In this document: piece by piece, positions 8,699 through 17,258 of the stretch | Position numbering within the stretch: the first letter of the stretch is position 1 | Layout of the letters: each line of letters opens with the position of its first letter | Origin: a virus | DNA: 64,000 nt | Direction: 5' to 3' (one strand) | Virus record (IMG/VR): IMGVR_UViG_3300028766_000004 | Coordinates: 1-64,000 of that record | Notes under the pieces: model-generated | Told to the model about the DNA's origin: nothing | The model's input: only the letters and a program-made list of their open reading frames with translations | Database searches by the model: none | Translations under genes and position numbers: made by a program

Positions 8699-9221
8699 AT
8701 TGTTTTTCCTTATGCTTTTTAATGTATTCAAGACTTCTATGAACCAAATCAGACTCCAACTGCCCTAATCGCATATTACATCCATGGCAGAGCGCCTCTC
8801 TGACGCACTTTTCGCAACTTCTACCAGCAGGACAACAAGAATGATCATGATCTAAACACAAACCTATAGAGTCTTCCAAACCACAGATAGCACATTTTTC
8901 ATTCTGCTTGATGCGCATTTCATCTAGTTTCTTCTTTGCCCAGCTTCTAGCTACATATTCAGGACCGCTTCCAGTAGGAACACCTTTAGATATCCTAATA
9001 GTTCCAAACTTGTCTCCAATCTTCTTATTTCTTCTTAGATAATAGTATCTACTCATACAGCTGGAGCATCTTCCATATCTGTCTTTTATTCTGTCTGTAT
9101 GAGTACATGGAGCAGTTAGGTTCTGCGTCCATTCCCAACATTCTCTGCACATCCCAAAATAATGATTTAGTTCACTTGGATGACATCTTGCAAGTTTTAT
9201 TCTTCGTGTCACGTGTGGCAT
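8691..9221 (-). CDS. Endonuclease VII-like HNH nuclease
   Basis: About 176 residues with a C-terminal recombination endonuclease VII/HNH signature: CAICG, then LDHDHSC, then VREALCHGCNMRLGQLES. The DHDH holds the catalytic histidine and the two CxxC pairs bind structural zinc. In T4 this family (gp49) resolves branched DNA before packaging; other relatives are homing enzymes. The N-terminal half has extra CxxC pairs (CREC and CSSC), suggesting a second zinc ribbon. The start is uncertain: ATG at 9221 or TTG at 9227. Its place among replication and recombination genes favours a resolvase role, but a mobile HNH gene cannot be ruled out. Confidence 0.7.
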   Translation of the reverse strand: MPHVTRRIKLARCHPSELNHYFGMCRECWEWTQNLTAPCTHTDRIKDRYGRCSSCMSRYYYLRRNKKIGDKFGTIRISKGVPTGSGPEYVARSWAKKKLDEMRIKQNEKCAICGLEDSIGLCLDHDHSCCPAGRSCEKCVREALCHGCNMRLGQLESDLVHRSLEYIKKHKEKQYE

Positions 9222-9241
9222 CTCCAATATATTCTACCCGG

Positions 9242-9580
9242 TTAGTATTTTGCCATCTTCTTGATATACATCTTGTAATTTCCACACAAATCTTCAATCT
9301 TCCCGAATATTCTTGCGTATTCATCTTCTGTAACCGGCTCATCCCAAAGATGATATAAATAGAACTTGCTTCCGTTTACCAACTCGACATAATCAACCAT
9401 TCCATTAAGTGGATAGCTGTATCTCCCATCTACACCATTGTCGATGAAATCTTCCAGTTGATAGGCTGATATGGAACCGCAAGCAGAACACAACCCAGTC
9501 CAGAATTGAGCAACCTTGCCTAGATACTGTTTAGATACACAACGGCATCTTTCATTGATCTGTATCACTTGTTTGGGCAT
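9242..9580 (-). CDS. Hypothetical protein
   Basis: A 112-residue protein I do not recognise. The ATG at 9580 follows GAGGAAAACT and overlaps the upstream gene by 29 bp in another frame. It has several cysteines near the N-terminus (CRC and CSAC) and an acidic, aromatic-rich C-terminal half. It may be a small metal-binding protein. Function unknown; it belongs to the cluster of small genes before the endonuclease VII-like gene. Confidence 0.6.
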   Translation of the reverse strand: MPKQVIQINERCRCVSKQYLGKVAQFWTGLCSACGSISAYQLEDFIDNGVDGRYSYPLNGMVDYVELVNGSKFYLYHLWDEPVTEDEYARIFGKIEDLCGNYKMYIKKMAKY

Positions 9581-9749
9581 AGTTTTCCTCGATTACATCG
9601 CGTCCATTTGCGAATTCAAGCCCCATCAGGCAGGCTTCGCATTGAATATCGTTGATATTAGACAGAGCCGCGTACCAATTAGCACGCGGATGTCTAATGC
9701 AATGAACTTTGTTGAATTGTTCGGTTACTGGGATTACCTGTTCCATCAT
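9552..9749 (-). CDS. Small hypothetical protein
   Basis: A 65-residue protein with no recognised motif beyond a CEAC pair. Start codons at 9752 (TTG), 9749 and 9746 (ATG) are all possible; only a weak AGAAAG lies upstream. It is the second gene after the metallophosphoesterase in transcription order. Function unknown, and the call as a real gene rests on tight packing with its neighbours. Confidence 0.5.
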   Translation of the reverse strand: MMEQVIPVTEQFNKVHCIRHPRANWYAALSNINDIQCEACLMGLEFANGRDVIEENYAQTSDTDQ

Positions 9750-9773
9750 CAAACTTTCTGCTAATCACGATTA

Positions 9774-11117
9774 TTAAATCGCTCCAGCTCTCTTAGACTT
9801 TTCCATTCCTGCAACCACAGCCGTTGATTCATCATCACGTACGAATCCTCTAAGCTCAGCGTTTTTGATAGAGTCTATAACGTCTTGAGAGTCTCTAATT
9901 TCGGTAGCTTCCATATCACGGAAGTAGAATCTCCCATTCACATTAACAAACGGTTCAGTGAACATAACGTGGTTGAGCTGTACCTTTTCGTTGATAGCGT
10001 CGACGTACGCAATGGCAAACGAATTTTGCCAGTTTGTTTTCGTAGATGTGTAGTCAGAATCCAACTTGCACATACACCCAGTAGTCAGCTTATTAATCGG
10101 TCCTTGCAGCAGATGAACTTCGGTTGCAAGGCCCGGACGGTGTAGGTGTCCACTCACGGTCGTCACGCCAAAATCTTCATATCCAGTGTGATTGCACACC
10201 AAGCAATTGAAATACAACTTGAAGTTCTTAGCCATTTCGTCTTTGATTTCCTTGGCTTTGAAAGCAGTTGTGTTCCCTTTGGATACAAGATTAATCTGGA
10301 ATTTATCTAACCCTAGCAACTCTGCCAGAGACAGATTCATTAGTTCCATCAGTGCAGCCATGTTTTCAGTCTTAGACGCCATATGCTTCAGAAGACGATG
10401 TTCGTGGTTACCAACTACGAAGTCAATTTGAGACTTCGGACAAGCTTCACGCAACGGACCCAAGATACAATCTCTAACGAACTCCATGCGTAGTCTCAAC
10501 TTTATTTTGCGAGGGTCTCTATCGAAGTGAGAAAATTCATACAGGTCGAATATATCACCGTTTAGTACGATTATATCTGGTTGCTCAACTCTGCACGTGT
10601 CGATAAAAACAGATAAGCAAAACAGATCAGTATCGATATCGTGGAAATCAGAAGCGATGATCATCTTCTTCATACCAGCAACATTCGTGATAGTTTTGTT
10701 GTATTTCTCCACCCACGGTTCTATCTCAAGCCTATAGAACTTTCGTGATTCATCCAGAGCGGCGTGTTTTGCAATATGTTTTTCAAGTTGTCTTTGACTG
10801 CGACTTAATTGAATCCCGGCTCCAGAGCGAAACTCTTCCATAGTACCGAAATATTGATCCCATGTTTTATCAGAATACTTACCGTTGGTGCGGTAAAAGT
10901 TTCGAGCCATGAAGGTATCGTTATTCTCCAACTGGAGCCTTCTAAGGTCGTTTACAACATCTTCTCTAGTCGCTGTTGGGTCGAACTTCTTTCCACGCTC
11001 AGCTAACATTGCTCTTTGTCCTTGAGTTAGCTTTGGTTCTTTATTTGTAGCTTTGATTGCAACCTTGGATGTTACTTTGTTGCTCTTTTTAATCGAGGAC
11101 TTCACTGGCTTACCCAC
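9774..11117 (-). CDS. Calcineurin-like metallophosphoesterase
   Basis: A 447-residue protein with the dinuclear-metal phosphoesterase motifs in order: DFH (157-159), NGDIFD (186-191), GNHEH (236-240) and VSGHLHRP near residue 325. About 150 basic, Lys-rich residues precede the catalytic domain and may bind DNA. The start is GTG at 11117, after GGAGGT. Such enzymes act on nucleic acids or phosphate esters; in phages some are nuclease subunits (Mre11/SbcD-like). No SbcC-like partner is in the window. It is the first gene of the replication block and has a candidate promoter upstream. Confidence 0.85.
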   Translation of the reverse strand: MGKPVKSSIKKSNKVTSKVAIKATNKEPKLTQGQRAMLAERGKKFDPTATREDVVNDLRRLQLENNDTFMARNFYRTNGKYSDKTWDQYFGTMEEFRSGAGIQLSRSQRQLEKHIAKHAALDESRKFYRLEIEPWVEKYNKTITNVAGMKKMIIASDFHDIDTDLFCLSVFIDTCRVEQPDIIVLNGDIFDLYEFSHFDRDPRKIKLRLRMEFVRDCILGPLREACPKSQIDFVVGNHEHRLLKHMASKTENMAALMELMNLSLAELLGLDKFQINLVSKGNTTAFKAKEIKDEMAKNFKLYFNCLVCNHTGYEDFGVTTVSGHLHRPGLATEVHLLQGPINKLTTGCMCKLDSDYTSTKTNWQNSFAIAYVDAINEKVQLNHVMFTEPFVNVNGRFYFRDMEATEIRDSQDVIDSIKNAELRGFVRDDESTAVVAGMEKSKRAGAI

Positions 11118-11131
11118 ACAGATTACCTCCG

Positions 11132-11177
11132 AAGTTGCTTATGTTTGATTATACCCGGAGCAACTTGGCACTACCAA
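11132..11177 (-). promoter_or_regulatory. Candidate sigma70-type promoter with hairpin upstream of the replication block
   Basis: On the minus strand TTGGTA (11177-11172) is followed after 18 bases by TATAAT (11153-11148). AAGTTGCT (11132-11139) and AGCAACTT (11159-11166) form an 8-bp inverted repeat around the -10 box, just before the GGAGGT of the metallophosphoesterase. The site lies exactly where structural genes give way to replication genes, so an independent promoter makes sense. TATAAT alone is common in AT-rich DNA, so confidence is modest. Confidence 0.35.
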
Positions 11178-11356
11178 CTCACAAATATCTTTGTCAATCT
11201 GTTGCGCAAATGCTCTTTAATCGAGTTATTGTTTTCGTTGGATTGTAGGTCGTTGCACACTACATGAAATTTATCCAAGCTCTTCTCTAGCTCTTCTTTA
11301 CTTGTTTTTAAATGTGTAAAAACACACGAAGTTGTAGCACCAGTCTCGACTTTCAC
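11171..11356 (-). CDS. Small hypothetical protein
   Basis: A 61-residue protein, basic at its C-terminus and probably helical, with no known motif. The open frame reaches an ATG at 11386 that overlaps the preceding gene by 20 bp, but AGGAG stands 7 bases before a GTG at 11356, which I prefer. It follows the putative membrane protein gene. Function unknown. Confidence 0.45.
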   Translation of the reverse strand: MKVETGATTSCVFTHLKTSKEELEKSLDKFHVVCNDLQSNENNNSIKEHLRNRLTKIFVSW

Positions 11357-11366
11357 AATCACACTC

Positions 11367-11813
11367 CTATGATTCCTTGGTTGCATCTTTGATGATGTCC
11401 AACATTCTGTTTATAACTTGTTGCAATCCGTTAGTAGCCGACAATTGGTTTTGAGCGACCAATTCCATTTGATGTCCTAGAGCAGCGAGCTTCTCTGCTA
11501 ACACATTTAAATCGTCGCCATTGTCTACTTCTATTTTTTTAACCTCTTCGATTTTTTTCCAAGATTCTTTCTGCCACACTTGAATATCTTTTGTCTTCTG
11601 AACAATGTCTACAACAGAAGCAAGGATGCTCACCAAATTAGCAGTCATCGCTTCATGGCTTTTATTACTTGCTTTAGTTTCCTTGCTGTTAAGGAAATTT
11701 GTAATTGACGACCATACAAACAACCCAACCGAAATGACTGCCAACGATACAGCTTTTCCATCTGTAACCAGTGGTAATACAGTCGGCATTTGCATAAGCA
11801 TGAGGTCGGGCAT
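11367..11813 (-). CDS. Small membrane protein with coiled coil
   Basis: About 148 residues. One hydrophobic segment near residues 17-40 (LPLVTDG..AVSLAVISVGLFVW) can span the membrane, and the rest is a charged helical region with heptad-like leucines. The ATG at 11813 follows AGAAGG; the open frame extends to 11822. Lying at the end of the tail genes, it could be a holin- or spanin-related protein or a virion anchor. No lysin is adjacent, so no lysis role is assigned. Confidence 0.55.
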   Translation of the reverse strand: MPDLMLMQMPTVLPLVTDGKAVSLAVISVGLFVWSSITNFLNSKETKASNKSHEAMTANLVSILASVVDIVQKTKDIQVWQKESWKKIEEVKKIEVDNGDDLNVLAEKLAALGHQMELVAQNQLSATNGLQQVINRMLDIIKDATKES

Positions 11814-11826
11814 GATATACACCTTC

Positions 11827-12495
11827 TTAGAAGAATATAGAAAAACTGTAAACTGGTATTATCGATTTCGTATCGTTAGATAGTTTGAAGACGAATCTGT
11901 TATGTGTATCAGACAATTCGATAGACGGACCACCATCTATAAACGTATCACCACCATCAAAACTATATTGTAGCGATAACCCTGAAAAATCGTAAGTATC
12001 ACCAGCTTCAATATTCACATTTAATTGCTTAACGTCACCTGTAAAGATTGGATGGAATGTTAAAAAACCGCCATCTGGGATTTGAACACACTTTACGTTG
12101 AATGCCGCTGCATGAATGTCATCCAATGATGATGAATCTAGAAATTCATCAAACCAATATTGCTTTCCGTTAGCCAATGTATTGTACTTTGCGTTGATTA
12201 CGTCTTGCACATTTATTGATGATGGGTCTGATAATAGATTCGCTTGCCGCGTCTTAACTACCGGCTCCATAGATGGAACATTTTCGCGATAATTGGTTGT
12301 TGCCGATATCACCTCAACCCCATCGCTTTTAAGAAACAGTAGACGTCCTAGCGAGTCTATTTTTTGTGTATATACAGTATGCGAAACTGACACAGATTTT
12401 ATAGAATCTGGGCAATGTATGAAAGCTCCATTGCCCTTCCCGTTTCCAACATCAACACTCGCGATCCGAAGATTACTGTCAAAAAATACGTTCAT
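11827..12495 (-). CDS. Tail-fibre-associated hypothetical protein
   Basis: A 222-residue protein rich in beta-forming residues, with a C-terminal segment (LQYSFDGGDTFIDG) typical of extracellular beta-sandwich modules. It follows the NHL-repeat fibre gene closely and has a clear ribosome site. The composition (no cysteine clusters, many Asp/Ser/Thr) and position suggest a distal tail or fibre accessory protein. No family was recognised. Confidence 0.55.
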   Translation of the reverse strand: MNVFFDSNLRIASVDVGNGKGNGAFIHCPDSIKSVSVSHTVYTQKIDSLGRLLFLKSDGVEVISATTNYRENVPSMEPVVKTRQANLLSDPSSINVQDVINAKYNTLANGKQYWFDEFLDSSSLDDIHAAAFNVKCVQIPDGGFLTFHPIFTGDVKQLNVNIEAGDTYDFSGLSLQYSFDGGDTFIDGGPSIELSDTHNRFVFKLSNDTKSIIPVYSFSIFF

Positions 12496-12505
12496 TGTCT
12501 AATCC

Positions 12506-15500
12506 TTAATAACGAACAATAGGTCTGTTTTGAAGTCTGAAAATATCGATGGCAGTCGTTACATTGGTTTGCCCATTCAGCTGACTTGATGTTGATGTGT
12601 TGTAGGTATTTATTACAACCATAACGATTTCACCCTTAATCAAATCAGGTATAACTGGTGTTATTCCGTTATTTTGTAGGTCGCCAGAAGCAACCGCTAA
12701 GAACGCTCCAACAACACACTTATTAACAGCTTGAGTTTGAATGGAATTAGCAATTACGCTGTCATACCCATAATTATCAACATACCGTTGTAATGTGTTG
12801 ATACCCCTTATGCTGTACGCTGCAGCTGTCAACTGCGAGATAAGAATTTGAGAGCCAGATATGTTAATGGTTGATGAGTTACCCTCAGAGCCAACCAATC
12901 CAGCGGTTGATGTGGTTAAGAGAGGTGAATTGTCATATCCGCTGATCGTAAAGTTTGTTCCACTGCAGGCCCATTCACCAATGGTGTTTGTTCCGTCGTT
13001 AGATGGCATCGGAAGGTTAACCAAAGCGCCATTAAGTAGATCAGAAACAACTGTATTTCGTCCACCAGTTCCCAAGGTGTTGATGTATAGAGTAATCGGT
13101 GTCAAAGCCTTGAGATGATACGCAATCGGCGTACTGCCCTGACTAGCGATTATTCCTTGATAAGCCTTGAAATTGTACCACAATTTCAATGTATCGGTCG
13201 GGTTACCACCTACAACAATTTCAAACTGGCGAAGTGGGAAATCACATGCACCCATGAACTTATTTGTCTTAACCACACGGTAGTTATTGGTATCGGATAT
13301 GTAGATACCACCAATCGTGTCCAGAAAGAAACCAGTTGGATGGTTCAGATGTGATGTATCGGTTCCAACAATGCCTGTTACGCCATATTGTCCGACATAA
13401 ATAAGGTTGTTGTTGAGCCTTACGATTCGATGATTATTAGTGTCGGCTACATAGATGTAGCCATCAGCGCCATATTCTATATTGGATGGGCTGTTAAGTG
13501 CGTAGTTGCTCGCTCCGCTTGTCAAAACAGAACCAAACCTGGCAGAGAAAGAACCACCACTGGTATATCTGGCAACACTATGCCCTGTCGTGATCCAGTA
13601 ATTTCCAGAAGCATCCACTGTCACACAATTTATAGCATTAGCCAATCCAGTAACCGGAGTTGCGCTGTATGTGAACGAACTTAGATTAACTTCAACCACG
13701 CGATTATTCAAACTATCGGCGATAAAAAGGTTTGTGCTGTTTATATTCATCCCAAGCGGCGTGTTCAAATGTGAAGAATCAGAGCCAGCAACACCAGTGT
13801 TGAAAAGCGGTGTTCCAACAATAGCTAACGAGTTCGATAACTTAACAAGTCTGTGGTTCATAGTGTCAGATATGTAAACATTGTTACTGCTATCGATTGC
13901 AATTCCTTGAGGGCTATTGAGATGCGATGTATCGTTTCCAGATACGCCTGTTTGACCAAACTGTGCTTGGAATACAAATGCCGAGCTATACTTCAATATT
14001 CTGTGGTTTCCAGTATCGACTACAAAAATGTTTCCAGCTGTATCGGTTGCAACCCCGTTTGCCAAAGCAAAATTGTTATTGCCTGTTCCAACATTTCCAG
14101 TACCGATTACACCTACAGTGTAATCTGTGCCTGATATATTGGCATCCTGAGCCACAATGTTGTATGGGCGATGGTTTAACCCATTTCCAGCTGGATAGTA
14201 AATCCCGAACACAGAAACTACTCCATTAGCTAACGCAGCGGCAGACCATTGCGTTCCGGGAGTAATTCTAAACGTCGAGCTAACTGTTCCCAACCCGCTC
14301 CATACACCTGTCACTGCGATACCAGTACTGAACTCATAAACAATGATTGAATATCCGTTCGGAAAACCACCAGCATCAGATTGATTAGTGCTATTTGTCA
14401 TTGTTTTTATAGCAGCGCCAGTCGGATTCTTAAGACCACTGGTGCTGAGTGTAAACAATAAAGGTGATGATGCACTGTTTACTGTTTGTGTCGCTGTAAC
14501 AGTCAAAAGAGCAGAGTTTAGAACTTTATTCGTTCCGATAGATATCGGGCTGCTGTTTTGTTTAAATAGATTGGCAGCACCAGTTGTAGTTCCGGCGTAT
14601 ACATTGTAATATGAAGCCCCGGTTACTGCTGCAGGGCTTGAGATTGTCAGCGTTCCGTTAGTACCCATTGCCAAAGAAGCTTCATTAGCGCCATTGGTTT
14701 CATATAAGCCAGTTGCATCTGTACAGTAGGTCAAACGAACATATATTGTTATTCCGTTTAATGTTCCACCAGCCGAAGCAGCGAGTGCTGGAACAGCTGG
14801 AGGATTAACATTCCAAGGTAGTAAACTCGCCGTAGGAATAACAGTAGCAGCCGTGTAGTTCCATTCAGTTTGCTGTAAAACAGCAGCATCGGAATAGATT
14901 CTGCGTTGATAATTGTATTGAGAGAATCCCAAGTAGTACGGCACAGATGAAGAATTCAACTCTTGAGCAATTAATGGAGCCGTGCTTCTATAAGCAGCGT
15001 CGTTACCAGTACCGTCTCCAACACCAAAAAGACTGTTCGAATTACCTCTTAAAAGCTTGTCGAAATTGTCTTGTAACAAGGATGGAAAATCCCATTGCTG
15101 TTGTATTAGAGCTTGGTGTCTAAGACTTAAAAGGTCTCCAACCACAATTTGATCGGCATAAAGATGATCAGGTCGTCCCGAAATTCCAGAAGCAATCGTT
15201 CCACCACTAGGACCAGACGCCGCACATCCATCTCTGTTTGAATCAGCATAAATACCAGTATTTCTACGATATATAGCAGCGATAGGAATAGCGTATGAAT
15301 ATCCGTCGATTGTTCCCAATGTCGCCTTAGCTGTAGTTGAACCGTCACCAGCCACGTATAACCCCGGATCGGTAGCAGATACGGAGAAAGTATAAGGAGT
15401 AGCAGCTCCTGAAGCACCGAAAGCCTTCACAACAGATGTTTGACTAACGCCATCAGGATACGTATCTATGTTTACGCCTTGAGCAATCTGAATAGCGTAC

Positions 15501-16093
15501 TGAATTTGCCACCGGCGATTGATTTCCATATCAACTTCTGAAATGTCGTCAGTAGCATTTGTTCCAGCGTATTGAGTATTTCCATAAAGCCAAAGATGTG
15601 TTGCATCAGGTTTATTTGATGTATTCGAAATGGTCGCCGACGTTCCACCCAATTCGGCTATCCAAACTTCAAGATATGCGAGGTCTATTCTATTTCCGGT
15701 GGTCGGTGGCGCAGGCAAAGTTATGTTGCTACACGTTCCAGTTGTTCCAGCTGTATTGGTAATAGGAATTTTCCATCCATTCACCAATCCAAGCATATTT
15801 CCAAGCCGTATTTGATTAGATAATGGAATTCCGTTTGTGGTTAGAACCATCAGTTCGCCGTCGGCATCAGCGGTGGTAGTCGTCTCTATAAGCGAAACTG
15901 ATTTGATCTTGGTGATAAACCCACTAGGAGACATAGAACGATAAATCTCTTGATCTGCTTTTATGCGTAGCCAGTCTTTAATGTTGTATTCTTTGGTGGA
16001 CGCTGGACAGCCCAAACCCCAAGGGTTCATCACGACGTTCGTGTTGCTGATAGATTGTTCCGTAGTTATATCACGGCTTTTTGACCAGCTCAT
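12506..16093 (-). CDS. Tail fibre with NHL beta-propeller
   Basis: A 1,195-residue tail protein. The N-terminal part (MSWSKSRDITTEQ...) probably attaches to the baseplate and is followed by Gly/Thr/Ser-rich beta regions. Around residues 480-530 there is an FN3-like module (LTISSPAAVTGASYYNVYAG). From about residue 665 to 945 come six NHL repeats, each with a GNHRILKY-like or NNHRIVRL-like core, the signature of a six-bladed propeller. A C-terminal beta region follows. NHL propellers bind proteins, RNA or carbohydrates, so a receptor-binding role is inferred from the domain and from the location after the baseplate genes. Confidence 0.75.
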   Translation of the reverse strand: MSWSKSRDITTEQSISNTNVVMNPWGLGCPASTKEYNIKDWLRIKADQEIYRSMSPSGFITKIKSVSLIETTTTADADGELMVLTTNGIPLSNQIRLGNMLGLVNGWKIPITNTAGTTGTCSNITLPAPPTTGNRIDLAYLEVWIAELGGTSATISNTSNKPDATHLWLYGNTQYAGTNATDDISEVDMEINRRWQIQYAIQIAQGVNIDTYPDGVSQTSVVKAFGASGAATPYTFSVSATDPGLYVAGDGSTTAKATLGTIDGYSYAIPIAAIYRRNTGIYADSNRDGCAASGPSGGTIASGISGRPDHLYADQIVVGDLLSLRHQALIQQQWDFPSLLQDNFDKLLRGNSNSLFGVGDGTGNDAAYRSTAPLIAQELNSSSVPYYLGFSQYNYQRRIYSDAAVLQQTEWNYTAATVIPTASLLPWNVNPPAVPALAASAGGTLNGITIYVRLTYCTDATGLYETNGANEASLAMGTNGTLTISSPAAVTGASYYNVYAGTTTGAANLFKQNSSPISIGTNKVLNSALLTVTATQTVNSASSPLLFTLSTSGLKNPTGAAIKTMTNSTNQSDAGGFPNGYSIIVYEFSTGIAVTGVWSGLGTVSSTFRITPGTQWSAAALANGVVSVFGIYYPAGNGLNHRPYNIVAQDANISGTDYTVGVIGTGNVGTGNNNFALANGVATDTAGNIFVVDTGNHRILKYSSAFVFQAQFGQTGVSGNDTSHLNSPQGIAIDSSNNVYISDTMNHRLVKLSNSLAIVGTPLFNTGVAGSDSSHLNTPLGMNINSTNLFIADSLNNRVVEVNLSSFTYSATPVTGLANAINCVTVDASGNYWITTGHSVARYTSGGSFSARFGSVLTSGASNYALNSPSNIEYGADGYIYVADTNNHRIVRLNNNLIYVGQYGVTGIVGTDTSHLNHPTGFFLDTIGGIYISDTNNYRVVKTNKFMGACDFPLRQFEIVVGGNPTDTLKLWYNFKAYQGIIASQGSTPIAYHLKALTPITLYINTLGTGGRNTVVSDLLNGALVNLPMPSNDGTNTIGEWACSGTNFTISGYDNSPLLTTSTAGLVGSEGNSSTINISGSQILISQLTAAAYSIRGINTLQRYVDNYGYDSVIANSIQTQAVNKCVVGAFLAVASGDLQNNGITPVIPDLIKGEIVMVVINTYNTSTSSQLNGQTNVTTAIDIFRLQNRPIVRY

Positions 16094-16167
16094 AGTAATT
16101 CCTCTTTAACTGATAATACGAAATTTTCGGTGCGTTTACCAACCTTAATATGTACTACCAGTTCTAT

Positions 16168-16713
16168 CTAAAATGTGAAATAAATCTTTCTGCTTAAAGA
16201 GAGCGTGTCATCAATTGAAAGTGGCGCGTGTGGCACGTAATCCATCATTAATCCGCTATTTGGTAGATTGGCTTGAAATCCGCTAAATATCCCAAATTCA
16301 GTGAGAATAACAGTCGAACCTTGGCTTAATTCACCCTTCACCCAACTAGCCGTCATCATAATGCGATTAGTAGGAGATGTTGTAATGGCGTTGTTTTGAT
16401 CTACAAAGCTGATAGTACACTGCTTTCTTGTATATTCATTGACAAGAGTGGCAAGATTAGGACTTTGTGTTTGGGAACCGATTCCAACGGCCCAAAAGCT
16501 ATTATTTCCAGCATAGAAACCCTGAATCAAGCCAGCCACTAGAGTGCTTATTCCAACCGTAATTATGTTGTGACGAATGGGAGTAACGATCTTCTCTACG
16601 ATACGACCAATTTCGTCATATCGTATGATTTCATCCTGATATTCGCCCTTAATAGTGGACTTAATATCAACATTTACTTCCAATCCATCATTAGTTTTTA
16701 TCATGTTCTTCAT
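16168..16713 (-). CDS. Tail/baseplate-associated hypothetical protein
   Basis: A 181-residue protein with beta-rich composition lying between the TIG-like protein and the fibre gene. The middle resembles small tail-collar or fibre-adaptor proteins (FWAVGIGSQTQSPN, then ILTEFGIFSG), which describe phage tail modules with an exposed beta sheet. The start uses ATG at 16713 after GGGAATTAAAC. Role in fibre attachment is inferred from context. Confidence 0.55.
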   Translation of the reverse strand: MKNMIKTNDGLEVNVDIKSTIKGEYQDEIIRYDEIGRIVEKIVTPIRHNIITVGISTLVAGLIQGFYAGNNSFWAVGIGSQTQSPNLATLVNEYTRKQCTISFVDQNNAITTSPTNRIMMTASWVKGELSQGSTVILTEFGIFSGFQANLPNSGLMMDYVPHAPLSIDDTLSLSRKIYFTF

Positions 16714-16715
16714 GT

Positions 16716-17258
16716 TTAATTCCCAAAATTACCAAATGGAGTTTGAAGCACGATACCTGTGTAGTTAGTTCTTTGATTATCCTGTGCAGTAACCCCTTCG
16801 TCTGTCACAACTGAAGGGTCTGAGGACTTAATAGCTGTTGCGTTTCCCAAATCGTCTACTGAAACCGAAGCAGGAGTCTCGTACTTCCTAATTTTAGAAC
16901 CTGTTGAAACACTAGCTGTTCCTATTCCTTGAATAACCGTCGATGGAATAACGATCGGTCTTCCCGCCGAACCCAAGGCTGGAATGTTCAATGAAGGATC
17001 GGGGTCCGTTATAGTCAATTGTTGTCTAAACACATAACTCGATTGATCACCATTTACCACAGTAATATCATATATCCCAGCGGGGATATATGGAAGAACG
17101 AATTTAGCCATAAAAGAGTTGGCATAGTGGCATGGTATTCTAACCATATTAATAATCACAGCTATAGGGGCTACAAAACCTGTTCCACCTATGGTTATCT
17201 CGGCAGATTTGCCAGTCATAAACGAAGCATGTGAAATAGAGTTTACAAGAATCGCCAT
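16716..17258 (-). CDS. TIG/Ig-like tail protein
   Basis: About 180 residues. The first half fits an IPT/TIG immunoglobulin-like domain: a start of ISHASFMTGKSAEITIGGTGF, a conserved GTGF loop, and an ending in PAGIYDITVVNGD. The second half is low-complexity and ends in a TPFGNFGN tail. The start overlaps the preceding stop as TAATG (17260-17256); a TTG at 17267 is less likely. It looks like a small companion of the giant Ig-rich protein encoded just before it. Confidence 0.65.
   Translation of the reverse strand: MAILVNSISHASFMTGKSAEITIGGTGFVAPIAVIINMVRIPCHYANSFMAKFVLPYIPAGIYDITVVNGDQSSYVFRQQLTITDPDPSLNIPALGSAGRPIVIPSTVIQGIGTASVSTGSKIRKYETPASVSVDDLGNATAIKSSDPSVVTDEGVTAQDNQRTNYTGIVLQTPFGNFGN

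Noticed and set aside
11367-11813. Holin
   Set aside because: One membrane segment and a coiled coil are not enough, and no lysin gene is next to it.
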